Part shown: in pieces, positions 12,033 through 23,556 of the stretch
How positions within the stretch are numbered: position 1 is the stretch's first letter
Layout: every line of letters starts with the position of its first letter
From: Trichosporon coremiiforme
Taxonomy: Eukaryota; Basidiomycota; Tremellomycetes; Trichosporonales; Trichosporonaceae
NCBI GenBank assembly: GCA_039545355.1
Contig: BCJJ01000011.1
Coordinates: 1,425,979 to 1,489,978 of the forward strand
Direction of reading: 5' to 3'
DNA: 64,000 nt
The notes under the pieces: model-generated
Databases searched by the model: none
What the model saw: the letters and a program-made list of their open reading frames with translations, nothing else
What the model was told of the DNA's origin: nothing
Translations under genes and position numbers: made by a program

Positions 12033-13147
12033 TACGCCGCCTTCACGTGCTGCGTGTCAGTTCTGCGCTGCCTGCTTCAACTTACGAGATCGTCGATCGT
12101 CGAGAACAGGCGTCCCTCGGCCATGAGGTTCTCGATCGCGGACCTGGTTGAGTCAGCTTTAGTCAACCACCCGCCGGAAAACTCACATGACCTCCTCGCC
12201 ACTGCCGCCACACTGCCTTGAGACAGTCGAGACGTGCACTCCGTCGTCGTCGTCGACCGCCGCGATGATCTCCATGATCTTGCGCTCGAGAGGAGGGAGG
12301 TCTGCATACTCGGACGCGTTGCCACCAGCCGCACCGGGAGCGGCGTAGTCGTTCGCGGACGCGACACCACCAGCACCAGCGGGAGCCTGGAGAATCGATG
12401 ATACAGTCGAGTGTGATCGAGTACGTGTGAACGAGATGCAGAATTAGAAGATGGGTTCGCGTCAGCATGACACACAGCAGCGGCTTCTCCTTCCACTTCT
12501 ACTCACTCCGTTGGTCGTAGGGTTGCGGTTAGACAAGCTGACAGCGAGCGCCTTGAGGAGGTGGTTGTAGACCTCGTCGGGGTTCTCGACGGGGCGAATC
12601 TGCTGCGCGGAGACGTGCAGCTTGTCGTTGAACTTCTTGAGCGTGCCGATCACGGACACGTACTTGTCCTGCGCGATGCCCGCTGTCTTGCCCTGCTCAT
12701 CCGCCTCGCTGTCGAGCCACTGGCGCGTCTCGATGTAACCCGTGCCGTCGCCAATCTCGTACATCACGTTCGTCGCCGTCGTCGCCATGTTGTGGACCGA
12801 GCCGATGTAGTGAATCTGTTATCGTCAGTTATGAACCAGCTATACAACTTACGTGGGACACATCGACACCATCGATCTGCCAGTCAGCATCGGGGTGCGG
12901 CTGCTTAGCCTCCCGAATCTGCTTGATAGTGACCGGACGGAGCGTCTGGTTCGCACGTCCACCCTGCAAGTTAGCTACCAGGGCAAAGATTAGTTAAACG
13001 CACCCGCCTGCTCGGAGAGTCCTGGCTGGCGCCGTACGGGGAGCCGCCGTTGCCCATGTAACCGCCGCCACCGCCGCCGCCGCCGCCGCCGTAGTAGGGG
13101 TTGTCACCTGCGGTCAGCTAACGACTTCGCTAGTTGAGCTCACTCAT
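12033..13147 (-). CDS. RFA2: Replication protein A 32-kDa subunit (RPA2)
   Basis: Seven exons: 13147-13144, 13107-13004, 12963-12853, 12815-12507, 12386-12187, 12143-12086 and 12050-12033, 267 aa (yeast and human are about 270). The first coding exon is only ATGA; the next encodes DNPYYGGGGG and a Gly-rich phospho-region. The OB fold starts at LRPVTIKQIREA and includes IHYIGSVHN, YIETRQWLD and YVSVIGTLKKF. The C-terminal winged helix ends FSTIDDLHVKAA. That ending needs a 35-nt intron at 12085-12051; reading through instead stops at 12077, three codons after the splice donor. The spliced tail resembles the family's STVDDDHF. RPA binds single-stranded DNA in replication and repair, and its RPA32 winged helix contacts XPA. 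Confidence 0.93.
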
Positions 13148-13949
13148 TATTGTGGTGTTACAAGGATGTTGTTGTGAAGGGAGTCTCAGGATAGTCCAGT
13201 CACCTTAGGCAAAATCAACATCATGTACATGACGCGTCCGCGACGCGCGTGATTCAATAGGCGCACGCACAGCTGAGTAGGCGCCCAAAGTCTTGGCACT
13301 CCTGTCGAAACCGGCCACGTCCGATGGGGTGAGGGCCAAACATGGGTCGGTCAGTGAGCCAGGAACCAGTAGACCAAGCGGCCCTTTCCAAGCCTGCTCT
13401 GCACCCGGTCCCTTCATAACTCTACATGCATGTCGTCCGCTGCATTGACGAGGATGTGAGGAATTCTCAGCGCGTTTCATGCGTCGGGTCGAGTCGATTA
13501 ACGCTGGTGCAGTGTGAACGGATGTATTTCGAGTCGGTTGTGTCGTGCGCGGTCGGGCGGCTAAAGCATTTGTCTCCGCGCCTGATCGAAGACGTGCGAC
13601 CGTAGGAGTGTAGGCCTACTCCGAAAGGGACAGGACATCGCCCCCACCTTCGTCCTCTACCTCTTTGGTTCATCTCGGTGCCATCGAATACACCGTGCCC
13701 AACGTTTGTGGCCGCCATCCCACAACGTGAACCCGTCCGCCCTCCACCCGGTCGACCTCTCGGACATCCCCGACCTCGACACCGAAAAAAGTCGAGCTCA
13801 AAGCATCGACGGCGACACATCCGCAAGGCGGCAACCCTCATTCCCCTTCCGGCTCGCCTTGACCCGGACGTCCCCATAGCTCCTGCAGCACACCAAGTTG
13901 GCCTCTCCGTCAGCCAACAACCCTCCGCTGCTCATTCCGAAAGCGCACG
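13148..13949. other. Divergent intergenic region, no feature seen
   Basis: Promoter space between RFA2 (-) and the Zn2Cys6 regulator (+). Short ORFs only; no repeat or RNA gene recognised. Confidence 0.5.
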
Positions 13950-16911
13950 ATGAAAGCGCCGTCATCTGCGCGCCGCACATCATCGTCAGAAGCATACTCT
14001 CCGTACCCTCAGTCCTCTTTCTCGCAGCCCGCTGCACCCGCTCGATCGAACTCGAACTCGCGTGCCTCCGGTGCCGATTCCCCTCAAGCCGAAATGGCCC
14101 CTACTCAATATAAAGTCGCCCGTGCCATCTCGTCATGTACCCGGTGTCGGTCGCGAAAACAGAAGTGCGACGGCAAGCTTCCGGCCTGCTCCGCATGTGA
14201 ACGCGCAAAGGTGGAATGCATTGGCTTTGATGCGATCAGCAAGACCAATGTCTCCCGAAAGTGAGTCGTCTTCCCGCCTTCCCTCCGTCCGCGGCCCAGT
14301 GGCTTTCGTCATGCTCACACACACACACAGCTATCTGCATTCTCTCGAACAGGAGGTCGCGTCCCTCCGCGCCCAGGTCGCTGCGCTCACGTCTAATGCA
14401 GCTGACCCAGCTGCCAGTCGTAAACGCGAAATCGCCTCGGTTACCTCCCAGGACATGGCGTCCTTTGTTGGGTCGGGTGGTCTCGGTAGCTCAGGCGGAT
14501 TAGCCATCGACCCGACCTTGCAAGGCCCAGAAGGTGAACCGCCCATGCGATCGCCGTGGGATGGCCCTTCACACGCTAGACGCGGCTCGGACTACTTCCC
14601 AAGTACTCCACACAGCGACTCGATCCACTCACCCATTGTTGGCAGTGGGTCAGGTCGTGGTCAGAACCCCATTACCGCCGGGGCTGCCGCCACTTCCCTC
14701 ACACGCATGGTCCAGGATGCCGCCTTGCGCACAGGCCATGCGGTAACTGGCGCAACGCTGCTCAACTCTGCGGGCACGCCTAGTCACTCGGGGTCCATTC
14801 GCGGTGCGGGCGAGTCCCCTAGCGACCGCTCAGTGATCGGCAAGGACTCGCCCCTGGTAGAACATGCCGATGAGTCGCAGGACAACCTCCACACGCCTCG
14901 CTCCACACATGGGCATGCTCCTTCGCATGTCCCGCATACGCGAGGCCCGCCCTCTGTCTCCTCGCAGAGCGGCTCATCTAAGCGAGGCAAGCGTCGGTTC
15001 AATGTCCCGCCGCTGCCTCCCCAGCCTGCGGTTGAGCGCCTCGTCGCGGCTTACGTCGACTTTGTCGGTGTGACGGCGCCCATGATTCATATCCCGACGC
15101 TCGGGAAACAGATTCAGCGCATGCGCGAGGGCACAGACGTCGATGAGAGTGACGTATTCGTGGTCATGATGGTCCTTGCGCTGAGCACAATGGCTAGCTC
15201 ACGTTTCGTCGATCCTCCTGATGAGCTCCGTGCTTGCTCAGAAGCCTTCCATGCTGAGGCTTTGAAACATCTTGACGCTGTCTTCGAAGCGCAGTCATAC
15301 ATCGGCCTGCAGGCTATTCTTCTGCTCGTCTGGTACTCGCTGCTGAACCCCGACAAGGGATCGATCTGGTTCCTCGTCGGCCTTGCTTCGCGCACCTGCG
15401 TCGATCTCGGCTTCCACAACGAGCACAACTCGCAGGCCGAGAAGCTCGACAATCTCGAGATCGACATGCGTCGTCGTCTCTTCTGGGTGACTTACAAGAT
15501 GGATCGCCTGCTGTCCCAGTCCTTGGGACGTCCGCCTTCCATTCCAGACGGCTTCATGTATGTGCCTCTGCCGGCGCTGCAGCACGATGTCGACATTCAC
15601 GCCGGTCAGTACGGGGCGCCCACCGGTGATGTGTGTGCATACAAGACCGTGTTCATGCACACGATCAAACTACGCCAATTGCAGTCGGAGATCCTGAACC
15701 ACACGTACGGAGTGAACGGGCAGCCCCTGCCCAAGCAGGAGTGGTTTGACGACATGTTTGAGCGCCTCAAGCACTGGCTCGCTACCGCCCCCGAGCCTCG
15801 AGGAACGGTCTCATCAGAGGGCTATGCCATCTCATTCCACAACTCGTGTCTCTTGCTGTTCCGCCCTTCGCGCGGTAACCCGAAACCGGGGCGTACGGCG
15901 CTGTCAACCGTGTTGGCGAGCTCGTCGTACATCATCCGAATCTACCGCCGCATGCAGCTGAACAACCGCATCAGCTGGCTTTGGATGACCAGCCACTTCT
16001 CCTTCATGGCCGGCCTCTCGTTCCTGTACGCCTTCTTCAACCTGTACAGTCACGGTGGGGGCAACAATGTGCCGTCGCTCGAGGAGGCTATGATGGACAT
16101 TGAGTCTTGTCTCGCTGTGCTCGAGTACCTCTCGCCTCGTGTACCGTCCGCCGGCCAGTGCCACGAGACGATGCGCAGCGTGTCGACTGCCATCCTCGAA
16201 CAGCTCTCGAAGGTCAAACCGAACCGCAACGACCTTCCGAGCCGCTCGCCGGGTGCCCGCTTCGGTGCGGCTATCAGCTCTGCGCGCGACGACCCTCTTC
16301 CGAGTGACGCGTCGTTCCCTGCGCCGCTTCCCCCGACGCAGCTCCCCTACGAGCTCACACTTCTGGACAACCTGTTCCTGAACCCAATCACCAGCCACCA
16401 CAAGCTGTCTGAATACACGAACGGCGTGAAGAAGCGCAAGCTGGACGACGGGGCCGCGCAGCCGACTCCGACGCAGCAGCCCGCATCGCTGCCGCCGTCG
16501 GCTTTCCACAGCGTTGGCCCGTACGGTATCGCTGCGCAGGTGACGTCAGCCGCGACCAAGAACAACGGCCTGTCGCTTGCCGGCGCCGCCGGCGCGTGGC
16601 TGGGCACAGAGGCCGGCCAGACCGCTTCCTCGGCCGTTGTTCCTGGCCAGCCGTCCGGACACGCTGGTGCGATTCTGGACGAGATGATCATCAACGGCGT
16701 CGGACACGAGCAGCAACAAAATGGCCAGGCCGCGCCAAACGGCAATGGCGTCGACCCGACGCAGCAGCAGCCTCAGCAGCCGCAGCAGGGCCAGGACCAG
16801 GCTGCGTTCGACATCTTCTCCTTCCTCATGGACGAGGATTCGGCACTCGGCCAGCTCACGACGAACTGGAACGCGCTCGACGTGCCGCCCGACTACCCCC
16901 TGTGGAGCTAG
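13950..16911 (+). CDS. Zn2Cys6 fungal transcription factor with fungal_trans domain
   Basis: Two exons, 13950-14260 and 14331-16911, 963 aa. The binuclear zinc cluster has Cys 63, 66, 73, 80, 83 and 90 (CTRCRSRKQKCDG then LPACSACERAKVEC). A short coiled-coil linker follows (YLHSLEQEVASLRAQVAAL), then a Ser/His-rich region. The fungal-specific regulatory domain spans ~330-650, with VERLVAAYVDFV, LASRTCVDLGFHN, RRRLFWVTYKMDRLLS and LGRPPSIPD. The C-terminus is Gln/Ala-rich and ends in an acidic FDIFSFLMDEDSALG segment, probably an activation region. An alternative start at 14094 (MAPTQYK) keeps the zinc cluster. The intron's 3' splice site lies at the end of a CA repeat. Target genes cannot be inferred from sequence. 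Confidence 0.9.
14315..14330. repeat. CA dinucleotide repeat forming the intron's 3' end
   Basis: A (CA)n run whose last CAG is the splice acceptor required by reading phase (AA|C gives Asn, then YLHSLEQ). No CTRAC sits directly before it, unlike nearly all other introns here. Confidence 0.8.
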
Positions 16912-17146
16912 TCTTCTCTTTCCATTTACTTCTCCAATAATTTTAGCGTTTGATTTTTTGTGGTTTTGCGGTTCCTCTTCTCTCTCTTCTCTTGGTACGC
17001 GACAGTGGAGAAGGCGGGGCAGACTTGAGCCCAGGTAATCAAGCGAAGGATCCTTTGTGTCCCTGCGGATGGCTAGGAGTGACTCTGACATGGACACAAA
17101 TACATACAGTCAACAAAGTAGTGTAACAGATGTAATTCACTTCTAC

Positions 17147-18591
17147 CTAGTCTTTCCGGAGCGCCTGCATGTCGTCATCGTCGATCTCGCGTAACTCGTC
17201 TTCAGACTCGGCGGCACCTTCAGCCATAGTGACGTCGCCTTCATTGTCGACGGGCTCTGCGCTCTGCTCCGCGACCTCGCCCTCAGCCGCACTCTCGGCC
17301 AGCCTTGAAGCCCTAGTCTGCCGAGTCGAAGGCCCAGCAGAAGAGGAAGCAGGCCATTCAGCTGGCGTCGACGAGCCAGCCACATCGTCCTCCGCTCCCT
17401 CTTCCTTCTCGTCATCGTCGCCTTCGTCCTCCACCTCCGCGAACAGCGTATCCCGCCGCCCGCGTGTTCCTCGTCGACCGCGCGATCCACGGCCACCGCG
17501 ACTTCCGGGCCCGGTAGCAGGCAGGCCCCGGATGAGACGGTCCTCCTGCGGCTTCGTGAGCTTGTCGCCGGGCCGTGTCGGCTTGGCGCGGATGGCAGAG
17601 ATCTGCGCGAGTAGTTCGGGGGTCGCATCGGGTGCAATCTCGACTGGGGGTCAGCTCAAGAGACCTTTCTGACGAGCTAGTAGCTCCGAAGGGAGCAGAC
17701 TCACGCCGCACGTCGCCCAGTCCACCAGCAAGCTGGATGTTCATCAGGTCCTCCATCGTCGAGATCGGCAAGCTGACACGCGTGAGGCGGCCGCGGGGAC
17801 GCCCTTTCTTCGACTCTGTCGCGGGCGTGCCAGATCCAGAAGCAACGGGCGTCGATGCAGCCGTGCTCCCGGCGAGCGGCATCTCGTTCGTCGGCGTAGC
17901 AGCGCCACGGGTCGACTTGCGCCGTGCCGGTGTCTCCTTTTCTGCCTTCTTCTTCGGGGTGCGCGCCGGCGTGCCTTCCTCACCCGGCACGCGTTGCGGG
18001 AACATGCCGTGGTTTAATTCGGGGAGGGTCTGCTCCGCCGGCGCGACCTTGGGAATCAGCGTCACTTCACGCATGCTGACGCGCGAGTGCGTCGTCAGGA
18101 TTGGCCGGTGCTGCGGTTTCTGCGGATCATCTTCCTCTGTCTCGTCAGCTGACGCGGTCAACCAGCGAGCTCACGTCGGATCACGTCGAACACGACCTCA
18201 TCGCCGATCAGCGGCGTGACCGCGCCGACGAAGATGTGGTCACCAATCTTCAGGAAGGGTTGCGGAGTATCCAAGCCCTAAATGGTTAGCTGGTTGGAAA
18301 GGATGAAGACGCTTACGACAAGTTGATACGTCGCCTCGGTCTGCAGCGTCCGCGCATCCATCGACGTGCCGAGGTCAAGCACAACATATTCCTGCAAGTC
18401 AGCTTGCAAGCGACGGAGCAGCTAACCTCCTCCTCCTCCTCGTACTCATCGTCGTCGAGGTCGTCAAAGTGCTCCACGGCCTTCCAGCCTGGCCCGAGTA
18501 ATGTCTGCCCTGCTTCGATCATGGTTGTGGATGCGGAGAGGGAAGGTGGAGGGGTTGCGAGATTTGTTGTGAAGTGCCTTGCGTCCGGCAT
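17147..18591 (-). CDS. TFIIIC triple-barrel subunit (tau55/Sfc7/GTF3C6 type)
   Basis: Five exons: 18591-18427, 18391-18317, 18277-18175, 18136-17705 and 17643-17147, 423 aa. A start at 18522 (MIEAGQTLL) is also possible. After an acidic stretch (FDDLDDDEYEEEEE), residues ~56-115 read EYVVLDLGT, TYQLVGLDTPQPFLKIGDHI and FVGAVTPLIGDEVVFDVI. That is the TFIIIC triple-barrel pattern found in yeast tau55 and human TFIIIC35. The remainder is low-complexity: Lys/Pro-rich with PKKKAEKETPARRKS, an AT-hook-like GRPRGR, Arg-Gly repeats and an acidic tail. In the family this subunit is part of the tauA module that recruits RNA polymerase III to tRNA genes. The first donor is an atypical GTTAGC. Confidence 0.8.
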
Positions 18592-18874
18592 GCGGGGGCG
18601 GGGTCAGGACCCGCTCGCGTGGTCAGCGCCTCAGCGCTGCGTGAGCGGTTGAGTGCGGAGGCAAATACCCCCGTTGATTAAGTATCGGGTAGTCGGAGGC
18701 TGCAAGTGGACCGCTGACCGACTGGACCGCTTAGCCGGCCCCTTTGTGCGGTTTACCCTGGGTCCGACTCACTGAAATCCGAAAGATTGCGCGATAACTG
18801 GGCATTCTGCGACTCCGCTCGAGTTTCCCAACTTGCATCCTCACCACCCACTCACCACTCATCCCAAAACGAAA

Positions 18875-19901
18875 ATGGCAGACGCCAAGGCCAAGGAGAA
18901 GCCCATTGCGTCGCTCATCGCCGGCGCGACCGCCGGAGGTGTCGAGGCGTTCATCACCTACCCCCTCGAGAACCTCAAGACGCAGCTGCAGTTCGGCGGA
19001 CCGAATGGAGCGGTGAGTCCGGACTCGGGGAGTCGTGTGAGCCACCATCGTGCTCGTCCCTCTCCTTTTCACCCCAAAGAGCGTCACTGACGATGACAGA
19101 AGGTCAGCCTCATCGGTCTCCTGCGCGACACGCTGAAGAACCACGGCCTGCGCGGCCTGTACGCCGGTGTCCCCGCGGTGGTGATCGGTAACGCGGCCAA
19201 GGCCGGAGTGCGCTTCACGACGTACGACCAGTTCAAGGGCCTCCTGAAGGACGACGAGGGCAAGCTGACCGCGCCGCGGAGCATGCTCGCCGGTCTCGGC
19301 GCGGGCATGATGGAGGCGATTATCGCAGTCACGCCGAGTGAGACGATCAAGACCAAGATGATCGAGGACGCGCAGCGCGCCCAGCCGCGCTTCAACGGCA
19401 TGCTGGACGGTGTCAAGAAGATTGTCGCCGAGGAGGGATGGCGCGGTATTTACCGCGGCGTCGGACCCGTCATGCTCCGCCAGGGAGCCAACTCGGCCGT
19501 CCGCTTCTCGTCGTACTCGACGCTGAAGCAGCTCGCACAGGGCTCCATGCCGGCCGGAGAGAAGATGCCCGGATGGATGACGTTTGGTATTGGTTCGACT
19601 GCCGGTGTCATCACCGTCTACACGACGATGCCCTTTGAGTGAGTGCACAAGCTTGAACAGCTCCATGGTCGATCAGGTGAGCTAACCACGCAGCGTCGTC
19701 AAGACCCGTATGCAGTCCCTCGAGGCGCGCACGCAGTACCGCAACGCCCTCCACTGCGCGTACCGTATCCTGACTGAGGAGGGCATCCTCAAGTTCTGGA
19801 AGGGAACCGTTCCCCGTCTCGGACGACTCGTCATGTCTGGCGGTATCGTCTTCTCCGTCTACGAGCAGATCTACCCGATTGCGGCCAAGATCGTGCCGTA
19901 G
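18875..19901 (+). CDS. CTP1: Mitochondrial citrate (tricarboxylate) carrier
   Basis: Three exons: 18875-19012, 19100-19638 and 19694-19901, 294 aa, the usual length for an SLC25 carrier. Three repeats each carry the carrier signature: PLENLKTQ, PSETIKTK and PFDVVKTR. The RFTTYDQFKG and MLAGLGAGMMEAIIAVTPSE segments and GKLTAPRS-type loops match citrate carriers. The protein exchanges citrate for malate or other tricarboxylates across the inner membrane, supplying cytosolic acetyl-CoA for lipid synthesis, a prominent theme in oleaginous yeasts. The last intron ends CTAACCACGCAG, and reading phase restores the Asp of PFD. It is divergent from the TFIIIC gene (283 bp between start codons). Confidence 0.93.
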
Positions 19902-20220
19902 ACACCTGTAGTCCACTAAGGACAACACACCATAAGAATCATGTGAGCCGCGCGCCGGGGCGAGGATTATATCTATGTATTGCAATTCTAGACACACATC
20001 TGGGTGGTTCGGACACAGTGCGGAAAGTGTCTAGGCACACGTCTCTTGATCGGCCGAAGGTTTAGTCCACTGTCAGAGTGCTCGTGTGAGCACCTCTCCC
20101 AGCGAAAGTCGCTCAAACTAGCCATATTCCAGATGCATGCTAAACGTACGCTTTTTCAATTGTACATGAGATAGTAAAATAAAACCTATTGACATTTTAT
20201 GCTGTCCTCTAATCGGGCGC
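19902..20220. other. Convergent 3' region of CTP1 and ILV6
   Basis: 319 bp holding both 3' ends. An AATAAA lies at 20178-20183 on the + strand, about 275 bp beyond the CTP1 stop. No gene seen. Confidence 0.5.
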
Positions 20221-21344
20221 TTAGCCGGGGGGGAGCGAGGACATGTCGGGGGAGTCGGTCTGGACGACAACCTCCTCGTCCTCGGTGAGGCGGGCGACGG
20301 GGGTGCGGGGAAGGACCATAACGCCGGAGCGGGAGGCCTCGAGGACGCCGAAGGGGCGCATGAGGCCGAGGAAGGACTCGACGCGGGAGCTCTTGGCAGT
20401 GAGCTCGACGATGCAGCTCTCCTCAGCGACATCGACGACGCGGCCACCGAACTGGTCCGCGAGCGTCTTGATCGCCGCGAGGTGCAGGTTCTTGGCGATC
20501 AGGGCCTCCGAGGCGGTCACCTCGCGGCGGCGCGACGGGTAGAGCTCCGGCTCCTTGACACCCTCGGGGAGGCCGGACGGGTTCGAGCCCTTGGCCTCGA
20601 AGTGGCGGACAAGGTTCTCCTCACGGGCAGCAAGCTCCTCGCCGGCCGAAGGGTTGAGCTGAGCGTCGGCGAACTCGGGGCCCAGGATCGAGATCTTCGC
20701 GAGAACAAGCTCACGCTCAACAACGGGCGTGTTCGTGTAGTCGAGCACGGCCCAGACGGGGACGAGGTCCTCGAGCTGCCTGCGGGCCTGCTCAATGACG
20801 GCGTCCTGTCCACGGAGAACGATCGACATACGCGAGAGGTCGCGGATCTCGGTCTGACAGACGACAAGCGAGTCTGCACGTTAGCTTGGCGGTTTCGCAC
20901 AGCACCTAGCTGGGGACGCACCAATGTTGAAGCCACGGCCGGCGAGAATACCAGACACACGCGACAGGACACCAGGCTCGTTCTGGACAAGACAGTTCAG
21001 GAGGTGGCGCTTGAACGGCTCAAGCGAAGGAGGCGGAGTGTTGTAGAGAATGTTGGTGACGGCCTCCTCAGCGCTGGGAGCGCGGGGGTGGGCGCGGACA
21101 AGGTGCGGCAGGCGCGCGGAGGGACGGTGCATCTTGTCTGATAACGTTAGCCATCTGCTCGCGAACCAAGCGTTTTCTTTCGCCGGAAGGTTACTATCGC
21201 AGATCGTTCCTTCCGCCTTGTTCACTCACAGTCGAGAGCGCTGGTGCTGTCGTCGATGGGCTTGGGGGCGCCCATGCGCGCGGCAGAGGTGCTGAGGGCA
21301 CGCACGCCGGCGGCGCGGCTCGCTGCCGTCCTCAAGGAAAGCAT
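20221..21344 (-). CDS. ILV6: Acetolactate synthase regulatory (small) subunit
   Basis: Three exons: 21344-21230, 21137-20922 and 20873-20221, 327 aa. The N-terminus MLSLRTAASRAAGVRALSTS is a typical mitochondrial presequence. The ACT domain covers ~80-160 (HLLNCLVQNEPGVLSRVSGI, then LAGRGFNIDSLVVCQTE), followed by the C-terminal ALS small-subunit domain (SEALIAKNLHLAAIKTLADQ, FGGRVVDVAEESCIVELTAK). The subunit binds and activates the catalytic Ilv2 subunit and confers valine feedback inhibition in the first common step of branched-chain amino-acid synthesis in mitochondria. Introns end CTAACGTTATCAG and CTAACGTGCAG. Confidence 0.95.
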
Positions 21345-22767
21345 GCTGGAAGAGTGGTGGGGAGGGTGAAGGTGGGTGGTGAAATCGAGATAGATTTCAA
21401 TATCACCTTCTTGGCCCCGGTTGACAGTTGGAACGGCGGGCTTGGTCCTACTACTCAGGCGGAAAACGCGGGTGAGCTCTTCCGACCGGCCCAGAACTCG
21501 TTTACTCGTCTACCTGGCGCCTGGCGCTCCTTTCTTGACTCGACACCGGCAACAATCGACCACTGCCCTTCCAGAGATTATCGACGGAGGCAAAGTTTTG
21601 CCGAACGATTAACGCAGTCACGTGAATACAAAGCCATTCTCGTTTCGCGTGTAGCTCACGCGTCTCCAACGGACCTTTAGAAGTTAATTGATCCTCCCCA
21701 TTGTGGCTCCACAGATCTGGTCTCTCCTGAACGGCTTGCCGGACGCAGTCGTCTGACTTAGGTCTAGTGCTTGGGTTACGCGGCTGTGGCCGGCTGGGCG
21801 GGTTGTATCAGGCTGAAATCGGCTTGATCCAGGGCTCGGCACCAGGGGCTTCCGTCCAGTCTGTTGTTGATTTTGCGAGACGCGTCCTGCACCTGACACT
21901 GCAGTCAGGAATTGCCCTTTGCACTGGATCGGGTCGTTGTGTTTCTCTTGTTGTTGCCCAGCAATGCTCGGCGTCCGACACAGTTGCGGGCGGGCGCACC
22001 GCAGCCGATCGTGATTTGATGCATCTCAACGCTGAGGACCACATTGTTGGCGACGCCCGGACCACCATCCCATCACACAGGAGAGCAATGTACTTGGCAG
22101 GCGTGAGAGGTAGACCATGAGAAGCCCCCTGTCCCGGTCCGGTGCGGGATCGGCTTACGGCTTGGGCGGTGAGAAGAGAAGGGGACGTCCTCATCGCTGA
22201 CTGCGCCACACACCTGGGTCCATGACTCACAGACGCTCCCACAGGACGTCTCAGGCTGCTCGGGCTGCATGGGCTGCATTGCGTGCAGGGCGGAGGCGCA
22301 GGGGCACAACTACGGGCGCTCCTCGACACAACTGGGGTCGCAGTGTGTGGACGCAAACAATCGCCCAAACGGCGCAGACGCCGGGCGCACGGTTCCTGAT
22401 ACCTGCATACCGTACCGTGCACTACCGTGCAACCATCACTCATTGCTTCCCGCAACCGGACCATTCGGCATCCAACATTAACGAGATATCGCGCGCGACC
22501 TGACCTGACCGTCCGACCGCCAGTCGGCCCCGCCAAGCCCCTCCCTCCCTCCTTGTCCTTCGTCTCTATAATACGGGGCCCGCGAGACGACACCCGGCGC
22601 ACTCCCCATCTCACTTCTACGACCAGACATCCCTCCTCCGCCTGACGACTGCTAGCCAGTCCCCCGACACTCGTTCCAAACTCTATCGCTCTCCTTCCCG
22701 CGTCGTACTCCGTACGGCCATCTCCATCACTACCTCCTCTTTTCTTCTCGCCACCACTCCACTCGCC
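21345..22767. other. Divergent intergenic region with pyrimidine-rich promoter
   Basis: 1.4 kb between ILV6 (-) and the Kre9-like gene (+). The last ~250 bp are strongly CT-rich on the + strand. A TATA-like CTATAATA sits near 22565, about 200 bp ahead of the ATG at 22768. A 343-codon open frame on the minus strand (21808-22839) has antisense-like composition and no motif; I do not call it. Confidence 0.5.
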
Positions 22768-23556
22768 ATGTTCGCCGCCCTGCTCGCGCTCGCCGCCCCG
22801 GCGCTCGCGACGATTTACACGACGAACCCCGTCGCCCACACGCAGGCGTACGGCGGCCAGGTGCTGCGCATCGACTGGGTTGACGACGGCGAGGCGCCGA
22901 ACCTCCCGGACATTGGGCCGTGCAGCATCGACCTCTGCATAGGGTCCGAGTCGAACCAGCGCTGCATCCAGAACCTCGGCGAGAGCGTCGACGTCTCGGC
23001 CGCCTCGAGCATCAGCGCCACCATCGACCCCAGCGTCGGCGAGAACGGAAAGTACTACTTCATCCGCTACAGCTCCCTCAACCTCAAGGAGGGCGAGTAC
23101 CCGTATCAGCAGTACTCGGCCCGCTTTTACCTGAACTCGATGGAGGGCAGCTTCGACGACGAGGTCAAGCAGCTCGCTACCAGCAGCACGGAGGACTTCA
23201 TCTGGGCCACTGGCACCGGTGCCAACGCTGCCTCGGGGTCGGCGGCGCCCTCCGGCTCTGCTGGAGCGACAGACCCTGCTGCGACCGGTGCGCCCGTCTC
23301 GGGCTCTGCTGGTCCCTCCGGAGCTGGCGCTGCTACGGGCGCCGCAGTTCCCTCAGGTGCCGCTACGCCGTCAGGATCCGGCAAAGCCATCGCCGACACC
23401 AGTTCTACCTTCACCTCCTCCCGGACCTCAACGACAGCATCCCGCGCCTCGGCGTCGGCCTCGCCCTCGCCGTCTGCCGACTCGGGAGTGGCCAAGTTCG
23501 CCGCCCCGGGACTCTTCACCCTCGCCGCCTGTCTCGCCGCCTACATTGCGGTCTAA
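22768..23556 (+). CDS. Kre9/Knh1-like GPI-anchored cell-wall protein
   Basis: Intronless, 262 aa. A signal peptide (MFAALLALAAPALA) is followed by a Kre9/Knh1-type Ig-like domain at ~18-130: TNPVAHTQAYGGQVLRIDWV, paired Cys (CSIDLC, RCIQ), GKYYFIRYSSLN and YSARFYL. Next comes a ~120-residue Ser/Ala/Gly/Thr-rich stalk suited to O-glycosylation. It ends in a small-residue site and a hydrophobic tail (FAAPGLFTLAACLAAYIAV), the layout of a GPI-anchor signal. Fungal members are secreted surface proteins linked to beta-1,6-glucan or wall organisation; the exact role here is unknown. Confidence 0.88.
   Translation: MFAALLALAAPALATIYTTNPVAHTQAYGGQVLRIDWVDDGEAPNLPDIGPCSIDLCIGSESNQRCIQNLGESVDVSAASSISATIDPSVGENGKYYFIRYSSLNLKEGEYPYQQYSARFYLNSMEGSFDDEVKQLATSSTEDFIWATGTGANAASGSAAPSGSAGATDPAATGAPVSGSAGPSGAGAATGAAVPSGAATPSGSGKAIADTSSTFTSSRTSTTASRASASASPSPSADSGVAKFAAPGLFTLAACLAAYIAV

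Noticed and set aside
21808..22839. 343-codon minus-strand open frame across the ILV6/Kre9-like intergenic region
   Set aside because: It overlaps the start of the Kre9-like gene in antisense, is Arg/Ser/Pro-rich without motif, and crosses a CT-rich promoter. It is probably chance in GC-rich DNA.
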